Shown piece by piece: positions 34,801-47,265 of a DNA stretch of 64,000 bases. Every line of letters starts with the position of its first letter. Within the stretch, counting starts at the first letter, position 1. This DNA is from Sialis fuliginosa (lineage: Eukaryota > Arthropoda > Insecta > Megaloptera > Sialidae), in contig OY540809.1 of the NCBI GenBank assembly GCA_961205875.1, positions 32,934,267-32,998,266 on the forward strand. Reading direction: 5' to 3'. The notes beneath the pieces are model-generated. The model saw only the letters and a program-made list of their open reading frames with translations. It had not been told where the DNA came from and did no database searches. The position numbers and the translations under genes were made by a program.

Positions 34801-37733
34801 TATAAAAAAAAAAAAATTATTTAAAAATATGTTTTTCGTAAACTATAAATTTTTGAAAGCTAATAGCTATAGCCTTTATCTTAATACTTTAATAGCAATA
34901 TCTTTTTCACGACTTTTCCGGAAAATCACCAATTTTTATTGTTTACGGTTCGATTTTTCGCGCATATCTCGGCTTCTACTTGATTAATATAGATAAAAAA
35001 TAAGTTTACTCGTAAGGAATCTTTCTACCAATATGTGGTGGCTGTATCGGCTTTAAAGGGGGGGCGAACCAGGGTGACTGTCCGAGGCGCCAGGCCAAGT
35101 GGGGCGGCGCAAAATGAGGCATACGTGACTTTTTTTATTCAAATCAGTGTACAGGCTGTAATTTTTGAGTAAACTTTTTTTTTAATCTTTAATTTTTTTG
35201 TTAAACCCGATTTAACAAAAAAAATATTGCTAAATATAAACAATGTTAATTTTAAAATTTTTTTTTAGAAAAATCGATTATTTGATAGCTGCTAATTAAA
35301 AAATCCTTATTCAGCAACCCAGAAAACTTTATATAAGATATTTTACGGCAAGAGTTAAAGGTTGATGTTTATTTTTTCAAACTATCTCTTTTTCTTAAAT
35401 ATTTTCTTCAATTTCTTGTAAAAATGATTCATTTTTATGAAAAAAGTACAAGCACTGTTATGCCAATCCCCAGAGCTACAAAATATATTAGAATAGGCAC
35501 ACATATGTACGATTTTTCACGTTTTGCGTTTTAACTGCAATTCTATCGCGAAATCCATCAAAACTGTAAGTAATTTTTGTTCTCTATAAAATTACAAAGA
35601 AAATAAATTCAAAATGAACTCACTATGATTATTTGTTGTCAATCATTTTAGTTTTGATTTGTTAAATTACGTCCTATAGATTGCTCACATATAGGTATAC
35701 TTATAATGCACGGAGACCCAATTTCACGACGACATATCTCCGGTTCTGTTAGTGGTAGAAAGTTCAAACTGAGCTTATTTTATTCATTATGTAGTCTAAT
35801 ATAAATTAAGTTCTATGATTTTTTTTTCATCAGAGTCGTTAAAAAAATGTGTAAGATGATATACTGAGATATTAACTATTAACTTATTTGTTAATTTATC
35901 ATTTTTAATTTGTTAATAAGAGGGGAAGGGGGTCTCGACGGTCTTAGAGCATTTGTTGTCTTAAAGTTAAGATAGAAGCTATATTTAAAAAAAACTGAGA
36001 TATTACCTATTCAAATTTGTTAATTTATCAATTTTAATTGACATTTTCGTTGATTTTTGAATATTTTTTAGGGGGAGTGGGGGCGGAAAAATAAATCTCG
36101 CCAAGGGCACCAAACTTTCTGTGGAGGATACTATTACAGAATTTCTAGCCTCAAAAGAAATTACAAACTGCTCTTATAAGAGATTTTTTTTGTTTTGTCT
36201 CTATTACTTTGCAACAAATACGAATATTTTGATAAAAATTAGGCAAAATGTACTTCTTATGATCCCGATTAAATCTACCATGTTCAATTTTAAAATAATA
36301 AAAAAATACTGCTAAAAACATAGATTTTCAAAAGGATACAACAACAATTTCAACACGAACATTTCAAGTTCTACTTATTTACTCGTTTTACTTCATTACA
36401 GACAGCGATTTTATTAGCCCGAGAGTAGGAATAGCTAGTAAAAGAGCCAAGTGTTTAACTCCACTCGATTCGGTAAAACGAAGGACGAGTTAACTAGCCA
36501 ACACGACTCGGTTAGTTTCATAGCGCCTAGTAAATTCGCTAGTAATCTCACTCTATCTAAAATCAGACAACTTTGCTACCAGCGACTGAATCGCCACATC
36601 GAATAGTTACACATATATATGTAGCTAGCTACTATGTATTCTAATTATTTACTCGCGAGAGAACACAAAACAAGAAATATATAGAAAACACACAGAAACT
36701 GCCTTCTCACATACTTGATCATGGCGACTAGGTCCTATCAAGAACAACAACAATTCAAATAACCGCGAATGTTTTTAGCCGTTACTTATTGTTAGTATAG
36801 TAGCGGCGACTAACCTGTCAAGCAAAGTTGCCTCGTGTCACCCGAGCTTAATCTAAACCATTGGTTCCCAAACTGGCAAATTTTAATAACATGTATTGAA
36901 TTATCTCATTTATTTCAACAGTAGATTACCATTCTTAAATTTTTTACGATCAGCCAATCCAAAATTTTTGTTTTTTAACAATTCATTAAAAAACGCGATT
37001 TCTTTTTAGTACCCCTAATTATAATTTTAATTGTGATTTCATATTATTATGGTTTTATTATATGTATTACTAGTATCGCCTATGGTCGAAATCCATCAAT
37101 ATTTTACCTGCCATAACGACAACATACACACATGATTTTTATTGTGCACACATATTGCACAGTACCTAAACTAACCTAACCTATAATTGAAAATAATAAA
37201 TTAAAAATTGGAAACTTATTTCATTTTCTATTATTAATTGTAAGCGTAAAAGCTTTTACAAGCTTTACGTTTGACAGAAACCCAAAACTATTTATATTTG
37301 CCGCTTGGTGGCGTCGCTATACAGTTGAACGTGTGAGGGGAAATAAATAAACAGCGAGAGGGGAAATCATGTGTGTATGTTAGCTTTATTTTACCAGCCT
37401 TAACGGCAACATACAAACATGATTTTTTTGTACATCTATGGCACAGTACCTTTTGTATGGCGTAAGTATCATTCACCTCCTTTTATAATAAATACTAAAA
37501 AAACGTACGACAATTTTATATTATTATTATTATATAACACTAGATATGTACATTGTACATAATATATGAAAAAATGTTCACTACTGATAATGTTAATTAT
37601 CAAGGGGTCTTATGATTTTTTATAGCTGAAAAGGGGGTAGTGGGTCAAATAAGTTTGGGAACCTATGATCTAGCTAGAGTCTAGAATATAGTTATTACTG
37701 TAATATAAACTTTTTAGTACTCAGAAACAGTGA
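34801..37733. other. Non-repetitive AT-rich stretch with few features
   Basis: No convincing exon was found on either strand. Around 35041-35130 there is a GC-richer remnant (GGGGGGGCGAACCAGGGTG, GGCGCCAGGCCAAGTGGGGC) like the inner part of hAT-type MITEs, without clear ends. The small frames at 36121-36315 and 37288-37476 lack motifs. This and the adjacent region are the most likely places for host intron or intergenic DNA. Confidence 0.45.
37102..37456 (+). repeat. Direct repeat of about 60 bp, 290 bp apart
   Basis: ATTTTACCTGCCATAACGAC...CATGATTTTT...GCACAGTACC at about 37102-37164 recurs at about 37388-37451 with a few changes. Confidence 0.65.
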
Positions 37734-38325
37734 TATAAGATACTGGCACCAGTTATGGCCGCTATAGAGCAAGGTTTACTGTTTTTGTGATTAACAGGCT
37801 TCTTTTTTGTAATTCTCATGAACTCATGTTACTAATAAAACAAGTAACTCTTTATTATTATTGTCAATTTAATTACCAAAGTCCGCAAATAAAGTTTTTT
37901 TTTATTATAACCTTTTATTTTGTTTATGTTTTTTCTCCAGTAATGGATAAAGTAAAACTAATAATGAGCACGCAGTTGTGAACACTTGCTAATGATTAGA
38001 AAATGATAAGTACAAAAGATATAAAAGAAATAATCGTCTTTGAAACAATGTAAAGCAGTTGTCATGGTAATATTATTATAATAATAAATAAATAAATTAT
38101 ACTAATAATTAGTATAAATGTCCAGCATTTTGACACCTATTGGCCAAATCTCATCAAATCACGCTGTAAGACAGTTAAATGTATTAATTAATTATATTAT
38201 TATTATTATATTAATATTCAGAAATGGTAGTAATCAAATATCAACAAATATTTCTAATTCAGTACATTTAATTTAAAAATAGCCATTAGTGGGCTCATAT
38301 CCAAGACTGGTGCCAGCACCTTATT
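37734..38325. mobile_element. D2: short copy of element D
   Basis: Shares with D1 the start (GGCACCAGT, later AACTCATGTTACTAATAAAA and ATTACCAAAGTCCGCAAATA) and the end (AAATCACGCTGTAAGACAGT, AAGACTGGTGC). It lacks both tandem arrays, so it is about 0.6 kb instead of 2.3 kb. Confidence 0.75.
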
Positions 38326-38717
38326 TGTAAGATCTGTCCCCTTGGCCAAAGACTTCGGTCCTATACTATTTTTTACTCTAACATATGCATAAAATGTTAG
38401 TTTTGAACACACGAAGTTTATTATTCTCGTAATTTTTAATATTCACTAGTCCAGTACTTTTGAGGGCAAACCGCTGCAAGGACGCTCCACCAAGGACAAG
38501 TTGCCCTTGATTAAATACGTTACTACTGAAAACATCAAAATAAATAAAAAAATAGTAGTAACCAACATATTTTAAATTTCTACGTCGTTTGTGTCCGCAT
38601 TTATGAAATGGCCTTTGCCGCACTGCTCCATCCAATTTACTGATTGGATAGGTTGGTGGTAATAACATAAGGGAGTAACAAAATGGATTTTTAATTATTA
38701 TATATTATTTCACGTAC
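38326..38717 (-). other. Probable intron 3' of the astacin exon
   Basis: Minus-strand sequence after the donor GTACGTGAAA. An open stretch at 38378-38668 has no recognisable protease homology and is not called. A word TAGTCCAGTACTTTT at 38448-38462 resembles the TAGTCCAG transposon ends but has no partner. Confidence 0.4.
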
Positions 38718-38896
38718 CATTCATTATATTATCACGAAATATTTGAACGTGGTGGTCTCTATCGGGTCGAGTGTGTTCGTGCCAGAAGCCCACTACATGT
38801 CCAAGCTCGTGTACAACAATACCGAACTTGTCACAGTTTTTTCCAATGCTGATCGCCTGCGCGCCATTTCCACGTTTACCGACAAAGGAACAACAC
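38718..38896 (-). CDS. tld-like: Exon of a tolloid/BMP1-like astacin metalloprotease
   Basis: This is a single 179-nt exon encoding the catalytic core of a secreted zinc metalloprotease. It has acceptor TTTTCTAG|G and donor AATG|GTACGTG. The 59 full codons include [16 protein letters not shown] and the zinc site [18 protein letters not shown], where three His bind zinc and Glu is the catalytic base. The residues around it are those of tolloid/BMP1 proteases, which process procollagen and cleave chordin/Sog to release BMP. It ends in RDNIMNG, where fly tolloid exons also break, as far as I recall. No neighbouring exon was found within the window, so the rest of the gene lies across long repeat-filled introns or outside, or the exon is a stranded fragment. 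All zinc-site residues are intact and there is no stop. Confidence 0.88.
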
Positions 38897-39343
38897 CTAG
38901 AAAAGAGTAGGTTATTATTATATCTACTGGCTAGGCATTTTCAAATTAAATATTCTTTAAAATTATTCAAGAACTACCTTTGGGGCGAGTTCAGAAATAG
39001 TGCTACCTTCACGTAGTTTTTTATTTATTTATTTTTGCGTAAAAGTACACTTCTTCATAAAACGCCGAAATGTCAAGAAAAATTAAGAAAGAACACCTTT
39101 AAATTACATATTATTTAATAACACCCAGCAATGAAGTAACAATTATTTTTATCAATTGGATGTAGTAACGCCCAATACATTTCTCAAAAATCATCAAACC
39201 TTCGCTAGTCGCAATAAATTTGAGAGATACATACATGGGTACCATCCGTACCATATTTATTTATTTGAACACCATTAATTTACGGTAGCAGTGGAGAGGA
39301 TGACACTTCGTTTAGCCTCGTATCGCACAGTGATTTTTAGTTA
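38897..39343. other. Intron or intergenic sequence 5' of the exon
   Basis: No further exon recognised on the minus strand. The open frame at 38771-39016 (plus) is the antisense of the exon. Confidence 0.4.
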
Positions 39344-39756
39344 TACAGTGTATTCCAAGTTGATTAAGCCATAGGAAATTTAACATGGGGACAATTAGAA
39401 ATGTTGTAGTAGCCTTTGGTCAAATTTAACGATGTGTGATTGGTGCATTTTGAAATGCCGCCTCGGAACTATCTGATACATTTTAAATTAATCAACAGTA
39501 TTTTGTTTTCAACTTTAGTAAAGAATAAAATACATTAATGAAATTAAAGTAAGCATCCTAGATAAAATTATAATAATATTTTTTGGCAGATATAAAATTA
39601 AAAATAAAATACTAATGACAATTTTACTAAATTTTGTGGCGGCATTTCAAAATACACCAATCACACATCGTTAAATTCGATCAAAGGTTACTACAACACT
39701 TCTAATTGTCCCCGTGTTAAATTTCCTATGGCTTAATCAACTTGGAATATACTGTA
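39344..39756. mobile_element. 413-bp TA-type palindromic MITE
   Basis: Ends TACAGTGTATTCCAAGTTGA and its near inverse. Arms of about 125 bp pair almost fully, with a loop of about 150 bp of simple AT sequence. Flanked by TA. Confidence 0.85.
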
Positions 39757-39771
39757 TATATAGTTATTATA

Positions 39772-41528
39772 TACACTCATCCAAACAATTAAAGGAACTA
39801 GAAATTAAACCTTTTTTTGGGTGTTTTTTGAAGTGCTGTATCTTTGTGAAAAATGGCAGTATCGAAATAAAACAAAAAGCATTTTAAAGCTTCAAGTTTC
39901 TAGTTTTGAGATTTTTTAGAATAATTTTTTTTGAGTTACGGTTATCGCGCAATCAAAAGAAATAGTGCGACACAAAAATTTTCCAATTAATTAAATTTTT
40001 TTAAGGGTCCGCGGGCTCGGGATTTTTTTTTTCAGTTAAACCAATGCATTGGTCAGTTAACTTGCTTATTCAGCTTTAATTTGTTTTTTTTTCTTGGTCT
40101 CTCTCAATTTTTTTTCCGTGATATCTGACATTAAATGAAAAATGATTCTTTTGTCTTCGATCATCAATATATCCAGTAACTAATGATTAAATAGTAAATT
40201 TAAGGGCAGTTTTAAAAACTTGAATAAATTTCCTACAAGACCCTTTCATGCCTTTATTAGAAAAACATTTTTTTTTACCCTCACCATTAGTTTGAAAAAG
40301 TACAACAAAATGACCTTTTATGTTCTTTTAGTAAATCTATCGCTACTTTACAAATATTGATGGGAAGACTAATGTTGCCAGGTATTTTTACAGCTTAATG
40401 TACCCCCAACAGTCCTGTAAATTTTGAAATTGATCCATCGAACCGTTTTTCCGGACCGATTGATCAAAGTTTTACAAAACACTTAAAGGAACAAGTGTAT
40501 TGTGTAACAGACTGGAACATAACATTGTGTAATCATCAACTATTTTCGATTTTTTATTTTTTTTACAGTTTTGCATTAGTTACTTGTTAAATTTGAAATG
40601 GAGAAAAAAAATTCAAAAAAATTAAAAAAATATTTTTTTAATTTTTTTTCAAAATTTTTTAAACATTTCAAGAAACAATACTGACTCATTTTTGACACGA
40701 TTCAGCTTTTGCGTACCATAATTTTACTCATCTTGAATTAATTGCATTAATTAATTCTTTCGCAGCGGGAACCGTACGAAATTGTAAAATAATTTTGTCT
40801 CGCATGCTGGAATCGAATTAATACGCAAGCAAAATTTGATCACTCGGTTCGGAAAAACGGTTCGATGGATCAATTTCAAAATTTACAGGACTATTGGGGA
40901 TACATTAAGGTGTAAAAATACCTGGCAACATTAGTCTTCCCATCAATATTTGTAAAGTAGCGATAGATTTACTAAAAGAACATAAAAGGTCATTTTTTTG
41001 TACTTTTTCAAACTAATGGTGAGGGTAAAAAAAAAATGTTTTTCTAATAAAGGCATGAAAGGGTCTTTAGTAAATTTATTCAAGTTTTTAAAACTGCCCT
41101 TAAATTTACTATTTAATCATTAGTTACTGGATATATTGATGATCGAAGACAAATGAATCATTTTTCATTTAATGTCAGATATCTCGGCAAAAAAAATTGA
41201 GAGAGACCAAGAAAAAAAAACAAATTAAAGCTGAATAAGCAAGTTAACTGACCAATGCATTGGTTTAACTGAAAAAAAAAATCCCGAGCCCGCGGACCCT
41301 TAAAAAAATTTAAAAAAATGGAAAATTTTTGTGTCCCACTATTTCTTTTGATTGCGCGATAACCGTAACTCAAAAAAATTATGCTAAAAAATCTCAAAAC
41401 TAGAAACTTGAAGCTTTAAACTGCTTTTTGTTTTATTTCGATACGGCCATTTTTCACAAAGATACAGCAATTCAAAAAACACCCAAAAAAAATGTTTAAA
41501 TTCTTGTTCCTTTAATTGTTTGGATGTA
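39772..41528. mobile_element. 1.76-kb TA-type palindromic element
   Basis: Ends TACACTCATCCAAACAATTA and an inverse missing two bases. The two arms pair nearly end to end (for example ATCGCGCAATCAAAAGAAAT at 39944 and its inverse near 41350), centred near 40650. Open frames at 41158-41608 are arm sequence. Confidence 0.85.
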
Positions 41529-41539
41529 TAATTGTTGTA

Positions 41540-44259
41540 TGGTGGGGCATTTAAAGTGTTACAGTTGATTATCTCAAAACCATCGCATATTTGAAAAAAA
41601 TATTTCAATCAAAAAATGTTTGGTTGTAAGGGGGTAATCGAATAGTAATATTTATTTGCTATTTTAACGTAACCTTCAAGGATATTTGAAGGTCAACATC
41701 ATTTTTTTAAATAGGAACCTATAGTTTTTATTTACTTATCTTATTTTACGTGAAAAAATACGATCTTTCATTGAAAACTTTTTTTTGAACAACCCAAGCT
41801 TTCCAAGGTATCTAACAAAATAATTCGAGATTTTGAATTTTCAAGAATTTTTTACTCAGAAACCATAAACTTTAGAAAAAAAGTATAAGATACAAAAAAT
41901 GTTTATTTTGGTCTAATGAAACTTGGAAAATTATTCTAGATTTTTTTTAACATTTCGTACTTTTTTTGTTTTTGCTAAAGGGTCATTCTTAGTCAACTCT
42001 ATCAGAGAAAAACGCTACTTTTACGGATTTTCATAATATTCACATATGTTGTTAAGCTTGTTCAAAAAATATAAGCTTCAATCATCATTTCGCAAAATTT
42101 TGCGGTTTTTGAAAATTACACGTATTTTAATTTTTGAAGAGATGACGCATATGCATTTAAATAATAATTTTTATCTCCGGATGTACTTATCGTAGCGAAA
42201 TGATTTTTTTTAGTTTTGTTCACAAAAGAACGGTCTTTTTGGACATATTGTCCGTTTTTAAGTAAAACAAAAATTTAAATTATTTTTTGTAAAATCATTT
42301 TTTTTTTTGAAATTTGAAGATGTGGTCGGGTGTTTAAAAATCTGAAAAAAATCACAAATATTGCTTATAGTATTCTCTATCATCCCTGCAATTTTTAAGG
42401 TGGACATATTTATAACGGCTTCAAAAAAAATAATTTAAGATTGCTATATAGAGGTCACGCGCACTATACATTGATGTGCCGTAATGAATTCGAATGTAAA
42501 TGTTAAAATATTGTTATTTGTGTGTAATCTATAGAATTAGTAAATAGATTTAGAAATAAAGTAATCATACAGTGGGTTTCAAACTGTTTGTTTCACATAT
42601 CCACAAAGGTATACATATATACATATATACATACATTTCAACTGATTTTTATTTCTGTTTCTTTTCAGAATCTAAAAAGTTGACTATCATATACATATCG
42701 CAAGATTATCACTTTAAAAACGACTCATATAATTAATTTTAATTAATAAATACGAATAAACCAAAAAAATTAAATTAAATTTGGGAGTTTGGATGGATTT
42801 TTTAAAATTTTAAGAAAATATAATTTACTTAAAAGTTTTTCTATTAACCCTCTCTCAACATAACATATTGATCACGTTAAACTCAGTTATAAGAAATGTT
42901 TTTTTTTAAACAATTAGAATACACGAATCATTAATATAAAAAGTGGATGTTGGTGGATAATTTTATAATATTGCTCTGTTTTATCCCTGAATATTAAATA
43001 GATCAAATTAGTTTTAATTGAAATGAAGGGTTCTATGCGTATTTTTTGGCTAACAATAATTGAAACAGCTTCTAAAGTGACCACATGTCATTTTCAGAGA
43101 TAATAACTAACACAAGAGACGATATAATTAATTTTAAAGGTTTTTTTAATACGATAACATTCTTAATTTTAAGAATTTTTGAGAATTTACATACATTAAT
43201 TCTGAATTTAAATACCTTATTAGATATGTGAAACAGTTTGAAACCCACTGTATGATTACTTTATTTCTAAATCTATTTACTAATTCTATAGATTACACAC
43301 AAATAACAATAATTTTAACATTTACATTCGAATTCATTACGGCACATCAATGTATAGTGCGCGTGACCTCTATATAGCAATCTTAAATTATTTTTTTTGA
43401 AGCCGTTATAAATATGTCCACCTTAAAAATTGCAGGGATGATAGAGATATTTGTGATTTTTTTCAGATTTTTAAACACCCGACCACATCTTCAAATTTCA
43501 AAAAAAAAAATGATTTTACAAAAAATAATTTAAATTTTTGTTTTACTTAAAAACGGACAAAATGTCCAAAAAGACCGTTCTTTTGTGAACAAAACTAAAA
43601 AAAATCATTTCGCTACGATAAGTACATCCGGAGATAAAAATTATTATTTAAATGCATTCTCTTCAAAAATTAAAATACGTGTAATTTTCAAAAAACGCAA
43701 AATTTTGCGAAATGATGAATGAAGCTTATATTTTTTGAGCAAGATTAACAACATATGTGAATATTATGAAAATCCGTAAAAGTAGCGTTTTTCTCTGATA
43801 GAGTTGACTAAGAATGACCCTAAAATAAAATAAATAGAAAAAGTTTTTAAATTTTTTTAAATAATTCTCCACGCTTTATTAGACCAAAATAAATATTTTG
43901 TGTATCCTGTACTTTTTTTCGAAAGTTTGTGGTTTCTGAGTAAAAAATTCTTGACAGTTCAAAATCTCGAAATATTTTGTTAGATACCTTGGAATGAATG
44001 GGTTGTTCAAAAAAAAGTTTTCAATGAAAGATTCGTGTTTTTTCAAGTAGAATAAGATTACTTAATAAAAACTATAGGTTTCTATTTAAAAAAAATGATG
44101 TTGACCTTCAAATATCCTTGAAGGCCACGTTAAAATAGCAAATAAATATTACTATTCGAATACCCCCTTACAACCAAACATTTTTTGGTCGAAACAATTT
44201 TTTGAAATATGCGATGGTTCTGAGATAATCATCAGTAACACTTTAAATGCCCCACCCTG
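41540..44259. mobile_element. G2: copy of G split by a second palindrome
   Basis: Ends GGTGGGGCATTTAAAG and CCCCACCCTG as in G1. G1 is 855 bp; G2 is 2.7 kb because 41980-43820 is inserted in it. Confidence 0.85.
41980..43820. mobile_element. GGGTCATTC-ended foldback, TSD TAAA
   Basis: Starts GGGTCATTCTTAGTCAAC and ends with the inverse. Flanked by TAAA at 41976-41979 and 43821-43824. G1 around 17105-17115, read inverted, has the single-copy site TTTGCTAAAATAAAAT. Arms pair over about 600 bp, down to TACAGTGGGTTTCAAACTG at 42567 and its inverse at 43255. The middle 600 bp are unpaired and have no frame. Confidence 0.85.
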
Positions 44260-44272
44260 TATATAGTTATTA

Positions 44273-45160
44273 TATAGTTTCGCCATGTCTGTCCATCCGT
44301 CCGTCCTCAAAAATTTTAGACCGATTAAGATGAAATTTGGTATACGGACGAAGACTGAAAACCCAAAAACAGAAATGAAAACATTTTTTTGACCCCCTTT
44401 TCATAGACTGAAAAGAATATTCAAAAAATATTTTTCACTTAATCCATTAAGTGGGGTGTCTTTAGATAGGTCTCCTAAAATGCAATAAAAAATGTTAAAT
44501 GACCTTTTGATTTTAATGCTTCAGTAACGATATATTTGCGTTCAAAGTCGTGCTTAGAGCGTCCCCTCCCCCCTAATTTCTAAACTATCAATTCAAAGAA
44601 TCTGAAAAAAATTCAGAATGTAGCTTTTAATTAGTACTTTCACTGAAAATTATAACGAACACTGTCAAAAAAATTTTGGACCCCCCTCCCATAGACTGAA
44701 AAGTGAAGTCACATTTTTTTCACTTATCCCATTGATTGGGGTGTCATTAGATAGGTCTCTTAAAATGAAATAAAAAATGTAAAATGATCTTTTGATTTTA
44801 ACCCTTCAGTCACGATATATTTGCATTTAAATGTCGATATCAGAGCGTCCTCCCCCCCCCCCCTAATTTCTAGACTATCAATTCAAAAAATCTGAAAAAA
44901 ATTTAGAATATAGCTTTTAATTAGTACTTTCACTGAACATTATAACGAACACTGTCAAAATAATTTTGGACCCCCCTCCCATAGACTGAAAAGTGAACTC
45001 ACATTTTTTTTTTCACTTATCCCATTGATTGGGGTGTCACATTGTAGCTGGAATAGTTTATAAAAAAATTTGAAATAACTCTTGTTTATAAATCGTAATG
45101 ATTACGGAAACCTACCATGTGCGTGCCCAACACGCACTTGGCCGTTTTTGTTTGTTAATG
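44273..45160 (+). repeat. Repeat related in layout to E, with about 290-bp units
   Basis: Begins near CTGTCCATCCGTCCGTCC and ends near GTGCGTGCCCAACACGCACTTGGCCG. Between lie about 2.3 units containing CCCATAGACTGAAAAG, GATTGGGGTGTC, a run of C, and CTATCAATTCAAAAAATCTG. The order of motifs (C-run, then TCAAAAAATCTGAAAAAAAT) parallels E, though most bases differ. Confidence 0.65.
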
Positions 45161-45401
45161 ATGTAACTTTAGTATAAGGAGTTTGTAAACGACATACAGC
45201 TAATTTGTATCTAGTAGACACATTGCGACTATTTACGTAATGTAGTAGATGTAATAATATAATGTTCACAATGTAGCCAATGTGAAAAACATCTTTGCTT
45301 AGAGTCCTAGAGCTGGGCTGGCCAAACGAATGTTCTTCTAATAAAAATTAATGGAAGATTAATAAAAATAAATATTACTAAATTAAACTGATTATAATCT
45401 C
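45161..45401. other. Spacer
   Basis: No feature seen. Confidence 0.4.
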
Positions 45402-46881
45402 AGATTGTCCGTCCGTCCGTCCATCCTTTTCACTCAAAGCAAAATATCTCGTAAACTATACAGTGCGTTCATGATGAAAGGAACAAATTCGCTTGAAATT
45501 CAGGTAATTATTTTGTGCAAAAACGCTCGTACACATCGATTAGTATTTTTACTTGCGGATTTTTTGACATAAGAAAATTGAATACAGGGTTATATTTCAA
45601 ATGGAACACCCTATATATTATACCATTTTTGAATTGTACGATGTATTCTGAATACTTTTTGTACAACATACCATATCTCTAAAATCAGTGGTTTTCGGAA
45701 TAATTACGTTTGAAAATTGACATTTTGAAATACACACGTAAGTCAAATAAAATGTTTAAATTGAACATTTTTTTAAAAGCTAACAAAAACATCCTGTTAT
45801 GGCATAAAAATATTGAACTTTTTTTCTGTTTTTTTTTCTTTTTTTTGTAATACCAGGTTGTTTTTGTTGACTTAAAAAAAAGTTCAAGGTGTATTTGTTC
45901 AATTTAAACATTTTATTTGACTTGTGTCAATTGTATCAATTTTCAAACATCATTATTCCTAAAACCGCTATAAGCGTATAAGCTAGAAACTTGAAATTTT
46001 TACTGATTATGTAAAATAATGTACTCTAGTTAAAGTTGTACAAATGTTGAAAAAATAATTTTATAGGAGGGGCACTAAGGAGTTAAAGCTAGATAAAAAA
46101 TATCTTTTTTTTATACCAATTTTATATCTGCAAGCGCCATTTGATTTAGAAAAAAATAAGAAAGAGGGTCAAATTCCGCTGATTTGGTTATAAATTTTAA
46201 TGTGGCACGTTAAAATGGCGCTTGCAGGGGGCTTTAAATTGTATACCAAGGCGTGTGGGGTGTCGAAATTTAAATGTAGAATATGAAGATATTTTTTTAT
46301 TTATTTCCTAAAAATGACGCCTGTAGGAAGCTTCAAGTAGGATTTTATCCCCCCCCCCTTTTAACTCGGCAACTACCGGCTGAAAAGAATTGAAAAAAAT
46401 TTTGTAACAAGGCTTTGGTTGGACAAATCTAAAGTCAACAATATTATTTTAAATATTGGAACAGGGAGGGGCGTCATAAAAAAATATTTTTATTTTCATA
46501 TCTAGGCATGTGGGGTGTCGAAATGTTGATTTCAATTAGTAGAATATGATCATATTTTTTATTTATTTTCTAACAGGTACCTGCGGGGGGCTCCAAGCAG
46601 TAATTTATTTATTTTCCCTCTCTATGTAGCTCGGTAATCTGAAAAAATATTGATAACGAGACTATCTACCAACGACAAATACTAAAGTCAAAAATATAAT
46701 TTAAAATTTTGGAGAAATAGAGAGGGGCGTCATAGATTTTTTATTTTTATTTTCATATCTAGGCACATGGGATGTCAAAATATAGATCTCAATTAGTAGA
46801 ATATGACCATTTTTTTCTAACTCAAAAATGGCGCCTGTAGGGGGCTCCAAACAGTCCACGTAGTACGACTTCGGAACCCTT
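45402..46881 (+). mobile_element. E2: copy of element E with an insertion
   Basis: GTCCGTCCGTCCATCC start and CGGAACCC end as in E1. Two 278-bp-type units lie at about 46230-46850. A foreign block (about 45461-45977) interrupts ATATCTCGTAAACTATA, which is continuous in E1. It contains its own inverted repeat (GTCAAATAAAATGTTTAAATT and inverse near 45910). Confidence 0.6.
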
Positions 46882-47265
46882 ACGACATACACTGTATGTC
46901 TTAATCGAACTATTTTTATTTTTTGTTATTCTGTTGCAATAATAATTATTTTTGTTATTAAAAACTTTTTAATAAAATACTTTAAAACAATGTAGAATAA
47001 CTTATTTTTGACCCTATTCCTCAAAATCAATATTTAAAAAAAATTTTTTTTGTCTTCTAGTTCCTTTTTTTGTAAGCTTGGTTTTTAACTAATGTATCTT
47101 TGCAATCTATGGGGTACACTGCACCAATGAGGTACCTTAACGTATTGGAGGTTAAAAATAGATAAACAAACAATCGAGTTTCATTTTTATGTTTACATTT
47201 GCCTAAATTAATAAAGTCAGCAGTATACAAAAATAATTCGGGCAAGACATACACGAGTGTATATA
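46882..47265. other. Spacer between inverted E2 and E3
   Basis: E2 and E3 face each other across these 384 bp, and GACATACACTGTATG-like words occur at both edges. It may be the loop of a compound foldback. No gene. Confidence 0.45.

Noticed and set aside
38378-38668. Second protease exon on the minus strand
   Set aside because: The 96-codon frame lacks the residues expected after the astacin zinc site (for example the Met-turn) and no convincing acceptor in the right phase was found.
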